Assembly (NCBI GenBank): GCA_963776935.1 | Contig: CAVZOP010000006.1 | Location: 310,001 to 374,000 of the forward strand | Direction: 5' to 3' | From: JALOLG01 sp963776935 | Lineage (GTDB): Bacteria; Actinomycetota; Acidimicrobiia; Acidimicrobiales; Ilumatobacteraceae | Length of the DNA stretch: 64,000 bases | Part shown: positions 1 through 7,702 of the stretch, one piece after another | Layout: the number at the start of each line of letters is the position of its first letter | Position numbering within the stretch: position 1 is the first letter of the stretch | Notes under the pieces: generated by a model | What the model saw: the letters and a program-made list of their open reading frames with translations, nothing else | What the model was told of the DNA's origin: nothing | Databases searched by the model: none | Program-made: the position numbers and the translations under genes

Positions 1-1
1 G

Positions 2-1327
2 GCGATGGAAGGAACGGCACCTCTGTTGCCGGATGCGGCGGCGGTCGCGGTGTTCGGTCAACTGGTCGACAAGAGCCTCGTCGTGCGCCTCCCTGGCTCC
101 GGCCGCTACCGGCTGCTCGAGACGATCCGCGTGTTCGGCAGGGAACGCCTCGAAGAAGCCGGCGAGCAGACATCGGCCTTCGAGCGACATCGTCGCCACG
201 TGCGCGAGCGGATCGGATCGACGTCGCGGCTGGACCGGTGGTTGTCGGCGCGACTCGGCGCCGAGTTCCGTACCCATCTGGATGACGCACGACAGGCCTT
301 CCGGCTCAGCTTGGAGAGCGGCAGCGTCGACGATGCGGTCGAGATCGCGATCGGTGCGTCGTTCCTCTGGCGGCAGGCGTTGGGGTGTGCCGAGGGCGAC
401 ACGTGGATCGCCGAGCTCCTCGATCTTCCGCTGTCTCGTCACCACCAGGTGTGGGTGAACATCCTGCGCGCCGACGTCGGCCAGGGACGAGGTGACCATC
501 TCCAGATGTTCGACGCCGCCGCATCGGCCGCAGGTCTCGTCGACAGCGACGACGATCCGGCAGGGGCGTGCGTCGTCGCCCACTACGGCGCGCTCGCCCA
601 TCTCACGGACGCCGACCAGGCCAAGAGCAGGCTCGGCGCCGCGCTCGATCTCGCTCACCTGTCGGGCGACGGTCGCCTCATCACGCTGATCGGTGCGTTC
701 CTGGCCGTCGCCGATCTGGCCGCCGGCCACCACGACCAGGTCCGGGAGGCCGTCACGCGGCTCCACCGGTCGGCGTCGGACGACTCGTACGACCGTTTCA
801 TCCTCGACTGGGCCGGATGGATGCTGGGGCTGGCCGAGCGTGACGTCGCAGCGCGACGGTGGATGAACCTCCAGCAGGAGTTCCTCGACCGCACGGGAAT
901 CGTCGAAACGTGGATCACGTCGTTCTCGACCGCGATGTGTGACGCCATCGACGGCAGCGACGTCCGATCCATCCTGACTCGTACCCTCGCCCTTGCCAAC
1001 CGGGAGGGCTACCACGCCGACGCCGACTGCGTGCTCGTCCTCGCCTACGCCGAGATCTGCGCCGGCAAGTTCGATGCCGCGGCCGAACTGGTCGGGACCG
1101 CCATGCACGGTCGGTTCAACGCCACCGCGCACTACGTGTTGTATCGCGCCGTCCTCGACCGCCTGTTGCGCGAGGAGCTCGACCCGGACGCGATGACCGA
1201 CGCGATGCGACGCGGGCGAGCACGCGACGCGGTCGCGGCGCTCGCCGAATACGGCATCGAGCGGGCGGTCGGCGTCCGCCCGGCGAACGACCGCGCTGCC
1301 GCGCGGCGGACGCAGCCGATCAACTAG
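2..1327 (+). CDS. ATPase-type transcriptional regulator, C-terminal part (5' truncated by window edge)
   Basis: Only the 3' part is visible; the frame is open to the left edge, so the true start lies upstream. About residues 15-55 of the visible part (LVDKSLV, then YRLLETIRVFGRERL) match the winged-helix segment that follows the NB-ARC/AAA ATPase domain in large actinobacterial LuxR/AfsR-type regulators. The rest is helical and rich in Ala, Leu and Arg, as in the TPR-like region of those proteins. No C-terminal LuxR HTH is visible, so the DNA-binding domain, if present, must be N-terminal. The TAG stop shares the tetranucleotide CTAG with the stop of the convergent small gene. The family assignment is reasonable; the target is unknown. 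Confidence 0.6.
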   Translation, partial: AMEGTAPLLPDAAAVAVFGQLVDKSLVVRLPGSGRYRLLETIRVFGRERLEEAGEQTSAFERHRRHVRERIGSTSRLDRWLSARLGAEFRTHLDDARQAFRLSLESGSVDDAVEIAIGASFLWRQALGCAEGDTWIAELLDLPLSRHHQVWVNILRADVGQGRGDHLQMFDAAASAAGLVDSDDDPAGACVVAHYGALAHLTDADQAKSRLGAALDLAHLSGDGRLITLIGAFLAVADLAAGHHDQVREAVTRLHRSASDDSYDRFILDWAGWMLGLAERDVAARRWMNLQQEFLDRTGIVETWITSFSTAMCDAIDGSDVRSILTRTLALANREGYHADADCVLVLAYAEICAGKFDAAAELVGTAMHGRFNATAHYVLYRAVLDRLLREELDPDAMTDAMRRGRARDAVAALAEYGIERAVGVRPANDRAAARRTQPIN

Positions 1328-1497
1328 CGGCTGGCAGCGGGCGACGGCTCGAGTTCACGCTCCCGTCGCCGGGCACGGCGGAACGGGGTGATGTCGTCGT
1401 CGACGACGAAGTGGGAGCCGAAGAGGCGCGTGTAGGGGAGGTTGCGCTGGAGGTCGCGAACCATGCCGGCCGCGTGGGCATGCGAAGGCGTGCTCAT
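1324..1497 (-). CDS. 57-aa hypothetical protein, last gene of OsmC-flavoprotein operon
   Basis: A short basic protein beginning MSTPSHAHAAGMVRDLQRN and ending in an Arg/Glu-rich tail. Its ATG overlaps the stop of the preceding flavoprotein gene as ATGA, the same spacing seen between the two flavoprotein genes, so translational coupling is likely. This coupling is the main reason for calling it a gene. No signal peptide, membrane segment or known domain is visible. It ends at a CTAG shared with the convergent upstream gene. Function unknown; it could be a small partner of the flavoprotein. Confidence 0.5.
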   Translation of the reverse strand: MSTPSHAHAAGMVRDLQRNLPYTRLFGSHFVVDDDITPFRRARRRERELEPSPAASR

Positions 1498-2675
1498 CGC
1501 CGCGCTCCCGGGATGGCGGGCTCCTCGTCGAGCCGGGCGAAGTGCTCGACCTCGTCGCTCATCGCCGAGCTGAGTTGGCGGAGCAGCGCCGGGATCTCGG
1601 CGTCGTTCCATCGCATCGTGGCGATCGTGTCGATGACGTCGAACAGCGGTCGCGACAAGTCGTTGCGGGTCCGGTGGTAGTGATCGAGAGCGTCGGATTC
1701 CGCGGCGCCGCCCGACACGATCGCGGACACTGCTCGGGCGAGGATCTCGGCGTCGCGGAGGGCGTCCGTGAGCCCGTGCGCACCGAGCGGGTCCTTCCAG
1801 TGGGAGGAGTCGCCGACGAGTGCCCAGCCCGGCCCGCACGGCACGCGCATGTAGCCGGGCACCCCGCCGAACGTCCGCACTCCGCGCGGAGGTATCGCGG
1901 CGACGAGCCGGCGCTCGAGCTCGGGTTCTGCCGCGCCAACGACCTCGTGCAGGACGTCCATGCCGCCACGACCGATTCGTTCTGGCGTCGACGCCGCGAA
2001 CACACACGTGCGATCGTCGTTGGTCGGGATGAGGCCGGCGCAGGCGTCGGGTCGGAAGACCCACCGGTAGCCGTCCGTCGGGAGGTCGGACCAGTACCCG
2101 TAGACGGTCGCCGAGGTGGCAGTGCCTCGCCGCTCGATCCTGGCCCCGACCGCTTCCGCCACGACCGAGCGCAGGCCGTCGGCCCCGACGACCAACCGTG
2201 CGTCATGGCGCACCGCCCGGCCGACGGTGTCGTAGCCCTCGACGCCGACCACCCGACCAGTGCGGCCGCGCACGACGTCCGTGATGCTCGTGCCGTAGGC
2301 GAACGACGCGCCGGCCGCGCGAGCGGCATCGACGAGGAGCGGATCGAGCACCGTGCGCCGTGGCGCGTAGAGGGCGTCGACACCGTGGGACGGCTTGATC
2401 GTGATCCGTACCTCCTCGTCGGCGTACGCGAACGTCGTCGAGCGCACCGCCGGCGTGCCGGCGGCGACGACATCGTCGAGCAGGCCCCAACGGTGGAGCT
2501 GCAGGACCCCCAAGCGCATCAGGGCGTGGGTCGACAGCGTGTCCGACCCGTATCGGTTGCGGTCGACGACGAGTACGTCGAGCCCGGCGCGGGCGAGGAG
2601 CATCGCCGTCGCCGCGCCGGCGGCGCGGGCACCGACGATGACGACGTCGTGCACGGACGATGGTGACGTGCTCAT
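1494..2675 (-). CDS. FAD-dependent oxidoreductase (geranylgeranyl-reductase/halogenase-like)
   Basis: A 393-aa flavoprotein. The N-terminal Rossmann motif reads DVVIVGARAAGAATAMLLA (GxxxxG variant, Ala in place of the third Gly), followed by an acidic-end beta strand (LVVDRNRY). The second FAD motif is GWALVGDSSHWKDPLGAHGL near residue 290. This arrangement fits the geranylgeranyl reductase/tryptophan-halogenase-like branch of group A flavoenzymes. The ATG at 2675 overlaps the stop of the upstream flavoprotein (ATGA), and its own stop overlaps the 57-aa gene. Substrate unknown; the pairing with OsmC and a second flavoprotein suggests oxidative lipid or xenobiotic metabolism, which is inference. 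Confidence 0.8.
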   Translation of the reverse strand: MSTSPSSVHDVVIVGARAAGAATAMLLARAGLDVLVVDRNRYGSDTLSTHALMRLGVLQLHRWGLLDDVVAAGTPAVRSTTFAYADEEVRITIKPSHGVDALYAPRRTVLDPLLVDAARAAGASFAYGTSITDVVRGRTGRVVGVEGYDTVGRAVRHDARLVVGADGLRSVVAEAVGARIERRGTATSATVYGYWSDLPTDGYRWVFRPDACAGLIPTNDDRTCVFAASTPERIGRGGMDVLHEVVGAAEPELERRLVAAIPPRGVRTFGGVPGYMRVPCGPGWALVGDSSHWKDPLGAHGLTDALRDAEILARAVSAIVSGGAAESDALDHYHRTRNDLSRPLFDVIDTIATMRWNDAEIPALLRQLSSAMSDEVEHFARLDEEPAIPGARR

Positions 2676-3940
2676 GACGCGTCGCCGTGGGTGAATGAAG
2701 GGGCGAGTGCCTGGCGGCCGAGGCGTCCAGCGATCCGGAGGGCGACGTGCGAGGCGTCGTACCGCACGCCATCGATGAAGTTCGAGTCGCGCCGGTGCTG
2801 AAAGCGTTGCCCCACCACGAAGAGCCCGGGGACCGGGGTGACGCCCCACCGCTGGACGATCTCGCCGGTGGAGTCGAGCACCGGGACCCGCAGCCATGGA
2901 TACGAGCGGCGATACCCGGTCGCCCACACGATCGCCGTGATGCCGTCGCGCCCGGTGTGCAGACGCGAGATCGGTGCAGTGGGGACGAGACGGTCCGGGG
3001 TGACGCCGGGCAGCACCTCCCGGTCGAGGCCGGCGGCGGCGATGTGGTCGTCGATGCGGGCGAGGAGCCGGGCCAGTCGGTCGTCGGCGGTGCCGGTGGT
3101 GGCGAGGAGGTCGTCGGCGAACGCCAGATGCTGTCCGTCGATGGCGGTGAGCCGACCGGCGAAACGGACCCCGAGCCGCTGGAGCGCGGGGAGGTCGACG
3201 TCACGCGAGTCGTCGCGGCCGACGAGTTGGAGAGCGCCTTCGTTGCGCGACCGGGTCGGGTCCTTGACCTCGTCGATGGTCGTTGCAAACGCACCGATCC
3301 GGTCGAGCCACCACCAGATGTCCATCCCGCGGTATCGGCGCGGCACACGGTTGTGGTGGCCGACGGCCATGACGACGTCGCGGCCGGCACGGGCGAGCTC
3401 GTCGGCGATCTGCACCCCTGTGGCGGCGGCCCCCACGACCAGCACCCGCCCGTCCGGCAGTTGATCCGGGGCGCGGTAGCTGTTGGGGGTGACCTGGGCG
3501 ATCGACGGATCGAGATGCTGCGCGATGCCGGGCACGCGCGGCCGGTCGCACCAGCCGGTGGCCATCACGACGCTGCGCGTGGACCACGACGTCTCGTAGG
3601 TGCGCACCGTGAAGCCGTTCCCGGCGCTGCGAAGCTCGCGGACGTCCTGTCCTTCCTCGACCGGCGCATCGAACGAACCGGCGTACGAGCTGAGGAAGTC
3701 GGTGAGGTCGGCAGCGGTCATGAAGCCGTCCGGGTGCGGGCCGTGGTACGCCCATCCGGGGAGACGGGTGGCCCAGTTGGGCGTGAGCAGCCGGAGCGAG
3801 TCCCAGCGTTCGCTGCGCCAGCGCTCGGCGATGCGACCGCGCTCGAGCACAGCGTGTTCGACGCCGGCATCGGTGAGACACCGGCTCACCGCCAGCCCGG
3901 CTGGTCCGGCGCCGATGACGAGGGTGTGGGTAGTGGGCAT
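2672..3940 (-). CDS. NAD(P)/FAD-dependent oxidoreductase (FMO/CzcO-like)
   Basis: 422 aa with two dinucleotide-binding motifs: LVIGAGPAGLAVSRCL at the N-terminus for FAD and VLVVGAAATGVQIADEL near residue 165 for NAD(P). The latter has Ala in place of the second Gly. A late ATGY box (IVWATGYRRSYPWL) completes the flavin monooxygenase/CzcO-like layout. The start at 3940 follows an AGGAGC Shine-Dalgarno by 7 bases. It is the middle gene of the OsmC operon, 77 bp downstream of osmC-like with a strong hairpin in the gap. The substrate cannot be read from sequence. Confidence 0.82.
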   Translation of the reverse strand: MPTTHTLVIGAGPAGLAVSRCLTDAGVEHAVLERGRIAERWRSERWDSLRLLTPNWATRLPGWAYHGPHPDGFMTAADLTDFLSSYAGSFDAPVEEGQDVRELRSAGNGFTVRTYETSWSTRSVVMATGWCDRPRVPGIAQHLDPSIAQVTPNSYRAPDQLPDGRVLVVGAAATGVQIADELARAGRDVVMAVGHHNRVPRRYRGMDIWWWLDRIGAFATTIDEVKDPTRSRNEGALQLVGRDDSRDVDLPALQRLGVRFAGRLTAIDGQHLAFADDLLATTGTADDRLARLLARIDDHIAAAGLDREVLPGVTPDRLVPTAPISRLHTGRDGITAIVWATGYRRSYPWLRVPVLDSTGEIVQRWGVTPVPGLFVVGQRFQHRRDSNFIDGVRYDASHVALRIAGRLGRQALAPSFTHGDAS

Positions 3941-3966
3941 GTTGGTGGGCTCCTGTAGGGGGTGCG

Positions 3967-4010
3967 TCCGCTGCGGCCCGGCCGGCTTGTTGGCCGGGCG
4001 CGTCAGCGGA
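3967..4010 (-). other. strong intercistronic hairpin between osmC-like and flavoprotein genes
   Basis: TCCGCTG at 3967-3973 pairs with CAGCGGA at 4004-4010. Inside it, GCCCGGCC (3976-3983) pairs perfectly with GGCCGGGC (3992-3999) around an 8-base loop. There is no T-run, so it is more likely an RNA processing, stability or attenuation structure than a full terminator. Confidence 0.5.
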
Positions 4011-4017
4011 TGCGGGA

Positions 4018-4581
4018 TCAACCGGCGTCGACCGAGATCGTGACGGGGACGCCGTTGGTCAGCACGTCGAACACGGCGGACCGCTTGCGGGACTGCTCGA
4101 CGATCGCCTCGAGCTTGTCGGGGTCGTCGCCGCGCATGGTGAAGCTGACGCGGATCGCCTGGTAGCCGTTGCGAACCTCGTCGGACAGGCCGAGGATGCC
4201 GAGCAGGTCGATGTCGCCCTCGACGTTCGACTCGACCCAGTCGAGTTTGACGCCACGGGCGGCGGCGATGTTGGCGATGCCGGAGGTGAGGCAGGCGGCG
4301 ATGGCGTGGAGCAGGAACTCCACGGGCGTCGGGCCGTGGTCCGCTCCGACGAGCACGGCCGGGTGGTCGGCGTCGTAGGTGAACGGCTGCTTGTGGGTCA
4401 TCTCCTGCGTGGCGCCGAAGAAGCCGTGCAGGGTCGACTGGTTGTGGGTGCCGCTCACCCAGCGGTTGGTGGCGCGGAACTGGAACTTGGCGATCTCGGG
4501 GGTCGCCCGGACGGCGTCGATCGTGGCGAACAGCGTTGCCGTGTCGACGCCATTGCGCATCGGGTTCTCGGTGACGGTCAT
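4018..4581 (-). CDS. OsmC family protein
   Basis: 187 aa. The family detoxifies organic hydroperoxides with paired cysteines. Here the segment around residues 60-100 (TPVEFLLHAIAACLTSGIAN) carries the typical helix with one Cys (AAC). The first conserved Cys position is not obvious, so peroxidase activity is uncertain and a YhfA-like OsmC role is possible. AAGGAG lies 7 bases before the ATG. It is the first gene of a four-gene minus-strand operon with two flavoproteins. The upstream 250 bp to the divergent YdeI-like gene must hold its promoter. Confidence 0.85.
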   Translation of the reverse strand: MTVTENPMRNGVDTATLFATIDAVRATPEIAKFQFRATNRWVSGTHNQSTLHGFFGATQEMTHKQPFTYDADHPAVLVGADHGPTPVEFLLHAIAACLTSGIANIAAARGVKLDWVESNVEGDIDLLGILGLSDEVRNGYQAIRVSFTMRGDDPDKLEAIVEQSRKRSAVFDVLTNGVPVTISVDAG

Positions 4582-4835
4582 GTGGGTCTCCTTGCTCGTT
4601 TGTTGGGATGGACTCTTGGGCTGGTCTCTTGGGCTCTTTGAGCGTGATGCCCGTTGGCTTGCTGTCGGTCGGACGGTCGTGGCGACGGTACGGAGCGGGC
4701 CTTCTCCCGTCCTTCCCCGTCACTTCCGCATTCCGGTGACCCTTCGGCACGGTAAGGAACTGGCCGCGTTCGTGCTTGGAGACGATGTGGAGGGTTTGTG
4801 GAGATCGGGAGAGATCGAGGTGCGAGACTCGATGC

Positions 4836-5282
4836 GTGCGCTTCGTCACGCGGATCGAGCTGGGTGGGAAGACGGCCACGGGGTTCGCGGTGCCCGACGA
4901 GGTCGTCGAAGGGCTGGCCAGCGGCAAGCGCCCGCCGGTGACGGTCACCCTGGGAGGGCACACGTATCGCAGCACCGTCGCGGTGATGGGGGGTCGCTAC
5001 ATGATCCCGCTGAACGCCGAGAACCGAGAAGCCGCCGGCGTGGCCGCTGGGGACGACGTCGATGTGGAAATCGAGCTCGACACCGAACCGCGGGTGCTCG
5101 AGGTCCCGGACGACCTGACCGCCGCGATCGCGGCCGACGGCGATGCGCAGTCCTTCTGGGATTCCCTCTCGTACAGCCGGCAGCGACGCATCGTGCTGTC
5201 GGTGACCGGCACCAAGTCGGCCGAGACTCGCGCTCGGCGCATCGCCAAATCGGTCACCGACCTTCGAGACCGGAAGGCGTAA
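4836..5282 (+). CDS. DUF1905/YdeI (OmdA)-like protein
   Basis: 148 aa from the GTG at 4836. That start gives RFVTRIELGGKTATGFAVPDE, the usual beginning of the DUF1905 beta-barrel; a longer ATG start at 4776 would add an unrelated Cys/Arg-rich leader. Residues 1-90 are the AbrB-like DUF1905 fold and residues 100-148 (FWDSLSYSRQRRIV...TRARRIAK) are the YdeI/OmdA helical tail. Members are small cytoplasmic proteins of poorly defined role. Divergent from osmC-like and convergent with the VOC gene. Confidence 0.8.
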   Translation: MRFVTRIELGGKTATGFAVPDEVVEGLASGKRPPVTVTLGGHTYRSTVAVMGGRYMIPLNAENREAAGVAAGDDVDVEIELDTEPRVLEVPDDLTAAIAADGDAQSFWDSLSYSRQRRIVLSVTGTKSAETRARRIAKSVTDLRDRKA

Positions 5283-5293
5283 CCCGGTTCGTC

Positions 5294-5308
5294 GACGGTG
5301 CGACCGTC
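5294..5308. terminator. short hairpin between convergent genes
   Basis: GACGGT (5294-5299) pairs with ACCGTC (5303-5308) around a 3-base loop in the 24-bp gap between two convergent genes, overlapping the stop of the minus-strand gene. There is no T-run; it is a weak candidate bidirectional terminator. Confidence 0.25.
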
Positions 5309-5693
5309 AGAGCCCGTAAGCGGTTGGGTGCTGGGGCTGGTACAGCATGATCGGGTCAGCGCCCGGTAGGTCGAGCAGGGTGGTGAGGCCGTACCCCTCG
5401 TCGGTGATCGGTGAGCTGAACGTGGCGCCCTTGCTCTCCAGTTCGGATCGGGTCGCGGCGATGTCGTCACACATCAGGGAGATCTCGTGGTGGCGCGGGC
5501 TGTTGTACTCCTGACCGTCCCACACGCTGTGCGTCGGGTGGACTCCCATCTCGCTGGGTCCGGTGCCGAAGATCAGCCAGCCGGGTTCCGACTCGGGGTG
5601 CTCGACAAAGGGCCAGCCGATCACATCACGCAAGAACGCTCTCGTCGCCGGCGGGTCGTCGGAGTAGATCAAGGTGTGAATCGAAGTGATCAT
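5307..5693 (-). CDS. VOC (glyoxalase/bleomycin-resistance) family protein
   Basis: 128 aa with two beta-alpha-beta-beta-beta units: MITSIHTLIYSDDPPATRAFL at the start and HHEISLMCDDIAATRSELESKG in the second half. Candidate metal ligands are His6 in the first unit and a His in HHEISL. This is the small VOC fold seen in glyoxalase-like lyases and dioxygenase-like proteins. Standalone gene, convergent with the YdeI-like gene. Substrate unknown. Confidence 0.82.
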   Translation of the reverse strand: MITSIHTLIYSDDPPATRAFLRDVIGWPFVEHPESEPGWLIFGTGPSEMGVHPTHSVWDGQEYNSPRHHEISLMCDDIAATRSELESKGATFSSPITDEGYGLTTLLDLPGADPIMLYQPQHPTAYGL

Positions 5694-5724
5694 GGGCGAA
5701 GCGTATGTGGCCCACCAGTAGCCG

Positions 5725-6309
5725 TCACTCGCCCGTCTGACCGTCGATCGCCTCGCGGATCAGGTCGGCATGACCGTTGTGACGGGCGTACTCGTCGATC
5801 ATGTGGTTGAGCACCCAGCGCAGGGAGTACTGGTGGCCGGCGGTCGGATGCGACGTGCCGGACGCGACCGCGATCGGATCGACGGGAACCGTGCCGATGG
5901 CCTCCAGCGGATGCTCGGCGGTGATTCGGCGGGACTCCTCGACCTCGGCCCGCCAGATCGCCAGCGTCGACTCACCGGTCGCCGAATCGATGTCGTTGAA
6001 GTCCTCGTCCGCGTCATCCGTCGCGGTGTAGAGGCTGCCCGGGAAGTCGCCGGCGATCACGGCCTGGAAGTACCACCGCTCGACGCCGGCAAGGTGCCGC
6101 ATCAAGCCGAGCAGCGTGAGGTTCGACGACGGCACCGCCCGCATCCGCAACTGCGCGTCGGAGAGCCCGGCGCATGTGCGGAGCAACGCCTCACGGTGGA
6201 AGTCGAGGAAGCAGGTGAGCAGCGTCCGCTCGTCGACCGTGGGAGACAGCTCAAGACGTTCGTCGAGCACGGGCCGGATCGTAGACGGCGCCGCGGCGGC
6301 CCTATCCAC
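5725..6309 (-). CDS. DinB/DUF664 family protein
   Basis: About 194 aa, a four-helix DinB-like bundle. The visible DUF664 pattern is LTLLGLMRHLAGVERWYF, then LRWVLNHMIDEYARHNGHADLIREAIDGQTG at the C-terminus. The three metal-ligand His positions (RHLAGVE, NHMIDE, RHNGH) are intact. These are metal-binding thiol-transferase-like proteins. The GTG at 6309 overlaps the SDR stop by 8 bases; an alternative GTG at 6270 would remove 13 residues of poor quality. Neither has a clear ribosome site. Probably cotranscribed downstream of the SDR. Confidence 0.82.
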   Translation of the reverse strand: MDRAAAAPSTIRPVLDERLELSPTVDERTLLTCFLDFHREALLRTCAGLSDAQLRMRAVPSSNLTLLGLMRHLAGVERWYFQAVIAGDFPGSLYTATDDADEDFNDIDSATGESTLAIWRAEVEESRRITAEHPLEAIGTVPVDPIAVASGTSHPTAGHQYSLRWVLNHMIDEYARHNGHADLIREAIDGQTGE

Positions 6310-7054
6310 GGCCGACGAAGGGCATCTCGGTGGCCATCACCGTGAGGAACAGCACGTTGACGTCGGGACCGAGGCCCGCCATGTACGACACGGCACGCCC
6401 GACCTCGGCGACGTCGAACGTGGGCTCGGGCTTGCGGCTGCCATCGGCCTGCAACACTCCGCCGGACATGCGCGCCGTCATGTGGGTGGCGGCGTTGCCG
6501 ATGTCGATCTGACCACATGCGATGCCGTGTGGGCGGCCGTCGAGGGCGATCGACTTGGTGAGCCCGGTGACGGCGTGCTTGGTGGCCGTGTACGGCGCTG
6601 AGTTCGGACGCGGCGCGTGGGCCGAGATCGAGCCGTTGTTGATGATGCGCCCGCCGCCCGGCGACTGGCGCTTCATGAGGCGGACCGCCGCCTGCGCGCA
6701 GAGGAACGAGCCGGTGAGGTTCACATCGACGACGGCCTGCCACTGCGCGAGCGTCAGGTCCTCGAACGGAACGGGCGGCGCCCCTGCGCCGGCGTTGTTG
6801 AACAGCACGTCCACCCGGCCGAAGACGGCCGCGGTCGCGTCGAACAGCGCGGCCACCGACGCCGCGTCGCTGACGTCGGTGGGCACCGTCAACGTGCGAG
6901 CGTCGGACCGGGCGGTCTGTACCAGCGCCGCGGTCTCGTCGAGCGGGTCGCGCCGGCGACCTGCCAGCACCACGTCGAACCCATCCGTTCCGAGTTGCAC
7001 GGCGACCGTCCGGCCGATGCCCGATCCGGCTCCCGTCACCACAGCGACCTTCAT
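6302..7054 (-). CDS. short-chain dehydrogenase/reductase
   Basis: 250 aa. Classical SDR features: TGAGSGIG cofactor motif near residues 7-14, NNAG near residue 90, catalytic Ser in NNGSIS, and YTATK with the Tyr/Lys pair. The end is short of a typical SDR tail and lacks a clear substrate loop signature. Divergent from the VOC gene at 7109 with about 54 bp between starts. NAD(P)-dependent oxidation or reduction of a small carbonyl or alcohol; substrate unknown. Confidence 0.88.
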   Translation of the reverse strand: MKVAVVTGAGSGIGRTVAVQLGTDGFDVVLAGRRRDPLDETAALVQTARSDARTLTVPTDVSDAASVAALFDATAAVFGRVDVLFNNAGAGAPPVPFEDLTLAQWQAVVDVNLTGSFLCAQAAVRLMKRQSPGGGRIINNGSISAHAPRPNSAPYTATKHAVTGLTKSIALDGRPHGIACGQIDIGNAATHMTARMSGGVLQADGSRKPEPTFDVAEVGRAVSYMAGLGPDVNVLFLTVMATEMPFVGRG

Positions 7055-7108
7055 GGTCGCATCGTCGCAGCCGTGACGGCGTGGTGCCAGGGTGAGTAAC
7101 GTGCGCTC

Positions 7109-7669
7109 GTGGCAACCGGACTCCAACTCGAGGTCGCTCACGCCGTGCTGTTCGTGCACGACGTCGAGCGCATGATCGACTTCTACGCGAACACCCTTGG
7201 GTTCGAGGTGACCGACCGGGGACCGCTCGGCGACCCCGATGGCGGCGTCGAGATCGTGTTCCTCTCGCAGACCGCGAACCACCACCACCAGGTGGCGTTC
7301 ATCACCGGGCGCGACGCTCCGGATCCCTCCAACAACGTCCACCACGTGGCGTTCCGTTCGACCGGTTCGCTCGACGACCTCAGGGCGCTCAAGAAGTCAC
7401 TCGAAGCCGACGTCGAGGTCACCCAGATCATTCCGCTGTGCCACGGCAATGCCTGGTCGGTGTACTTCCGGGACCCGGAGTTCAACGGTGTCGAGGTGTT
7501 CATCGACACGCCCTGGCACGTCCGCCAGCCCCAGGGCCAGCCACTCGACCTCGATCTGTCGAACGACGAGATCGTCGAGTCGACCCGGGCGCACTTCTCG
7601 AAAGAGCCCGAGTTCGGCCCCATCGACGACTTCTACCGCCGTCGGGCCGAGTACCTCGCTCAGCGCTGA
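7109..7669 (+). CDS. VOC family extradiol-dioxygenase-like protein
   Basis: 186 aa from a GTG at 7109. Two VOC modules: EVAHAVLFVHDVERMIDFYANTLG and NNVHHVAFRSTGSLDDL, then a fold-closing YFRDPEFNGVEVFIDTPW. His in HAVLF, His in HHVAF and Glu in GVEVF form the 2-His-1-Glu iron facial triad of extradiol catechol dioxygenases. It therefore probably keeps a metal centre and may cleave an aromatic diol. Ends in a hairpin shared with the convergent monooxygenase fusion. Confidence 0.83.
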   Translation: MATGLQLEVAHAVLFVHDVERMIDFYANTLGFEVTDRGPLGDPDGGVEIVFLSQTANHHHQVAFITGRDAPDPSNNVHHVAFRSTGSLDDLRALKKSLEADVEVTQIIPLCHGNAWSVYFRDPEFNGVEVFIDTPWHVRQPQGQPLDLDLSNDEIVESTRAHFSKEPEFGPIDDFYRRRAEYLAQR

Positions 7670-7684
7670 CAGTTCGGTGTCAGC
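7665..7684. terminator. bidirectional hairpin between VOC gene and BVMO fusion
   Basis: GCTGACA (7665-7671) and TGTCAGC (7678-7684) form a perfect 7-bp stem with a GTTCGG loop. It includes the VOC stop codon and lies in the 33-bp gap between convergent genes. No T-run follows on either side, as is common for actinobacterial terminators. Confidence 0.5.
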
Positions 7685-7702
7685 AAGACCTGCCGCGCCG
7701 CG

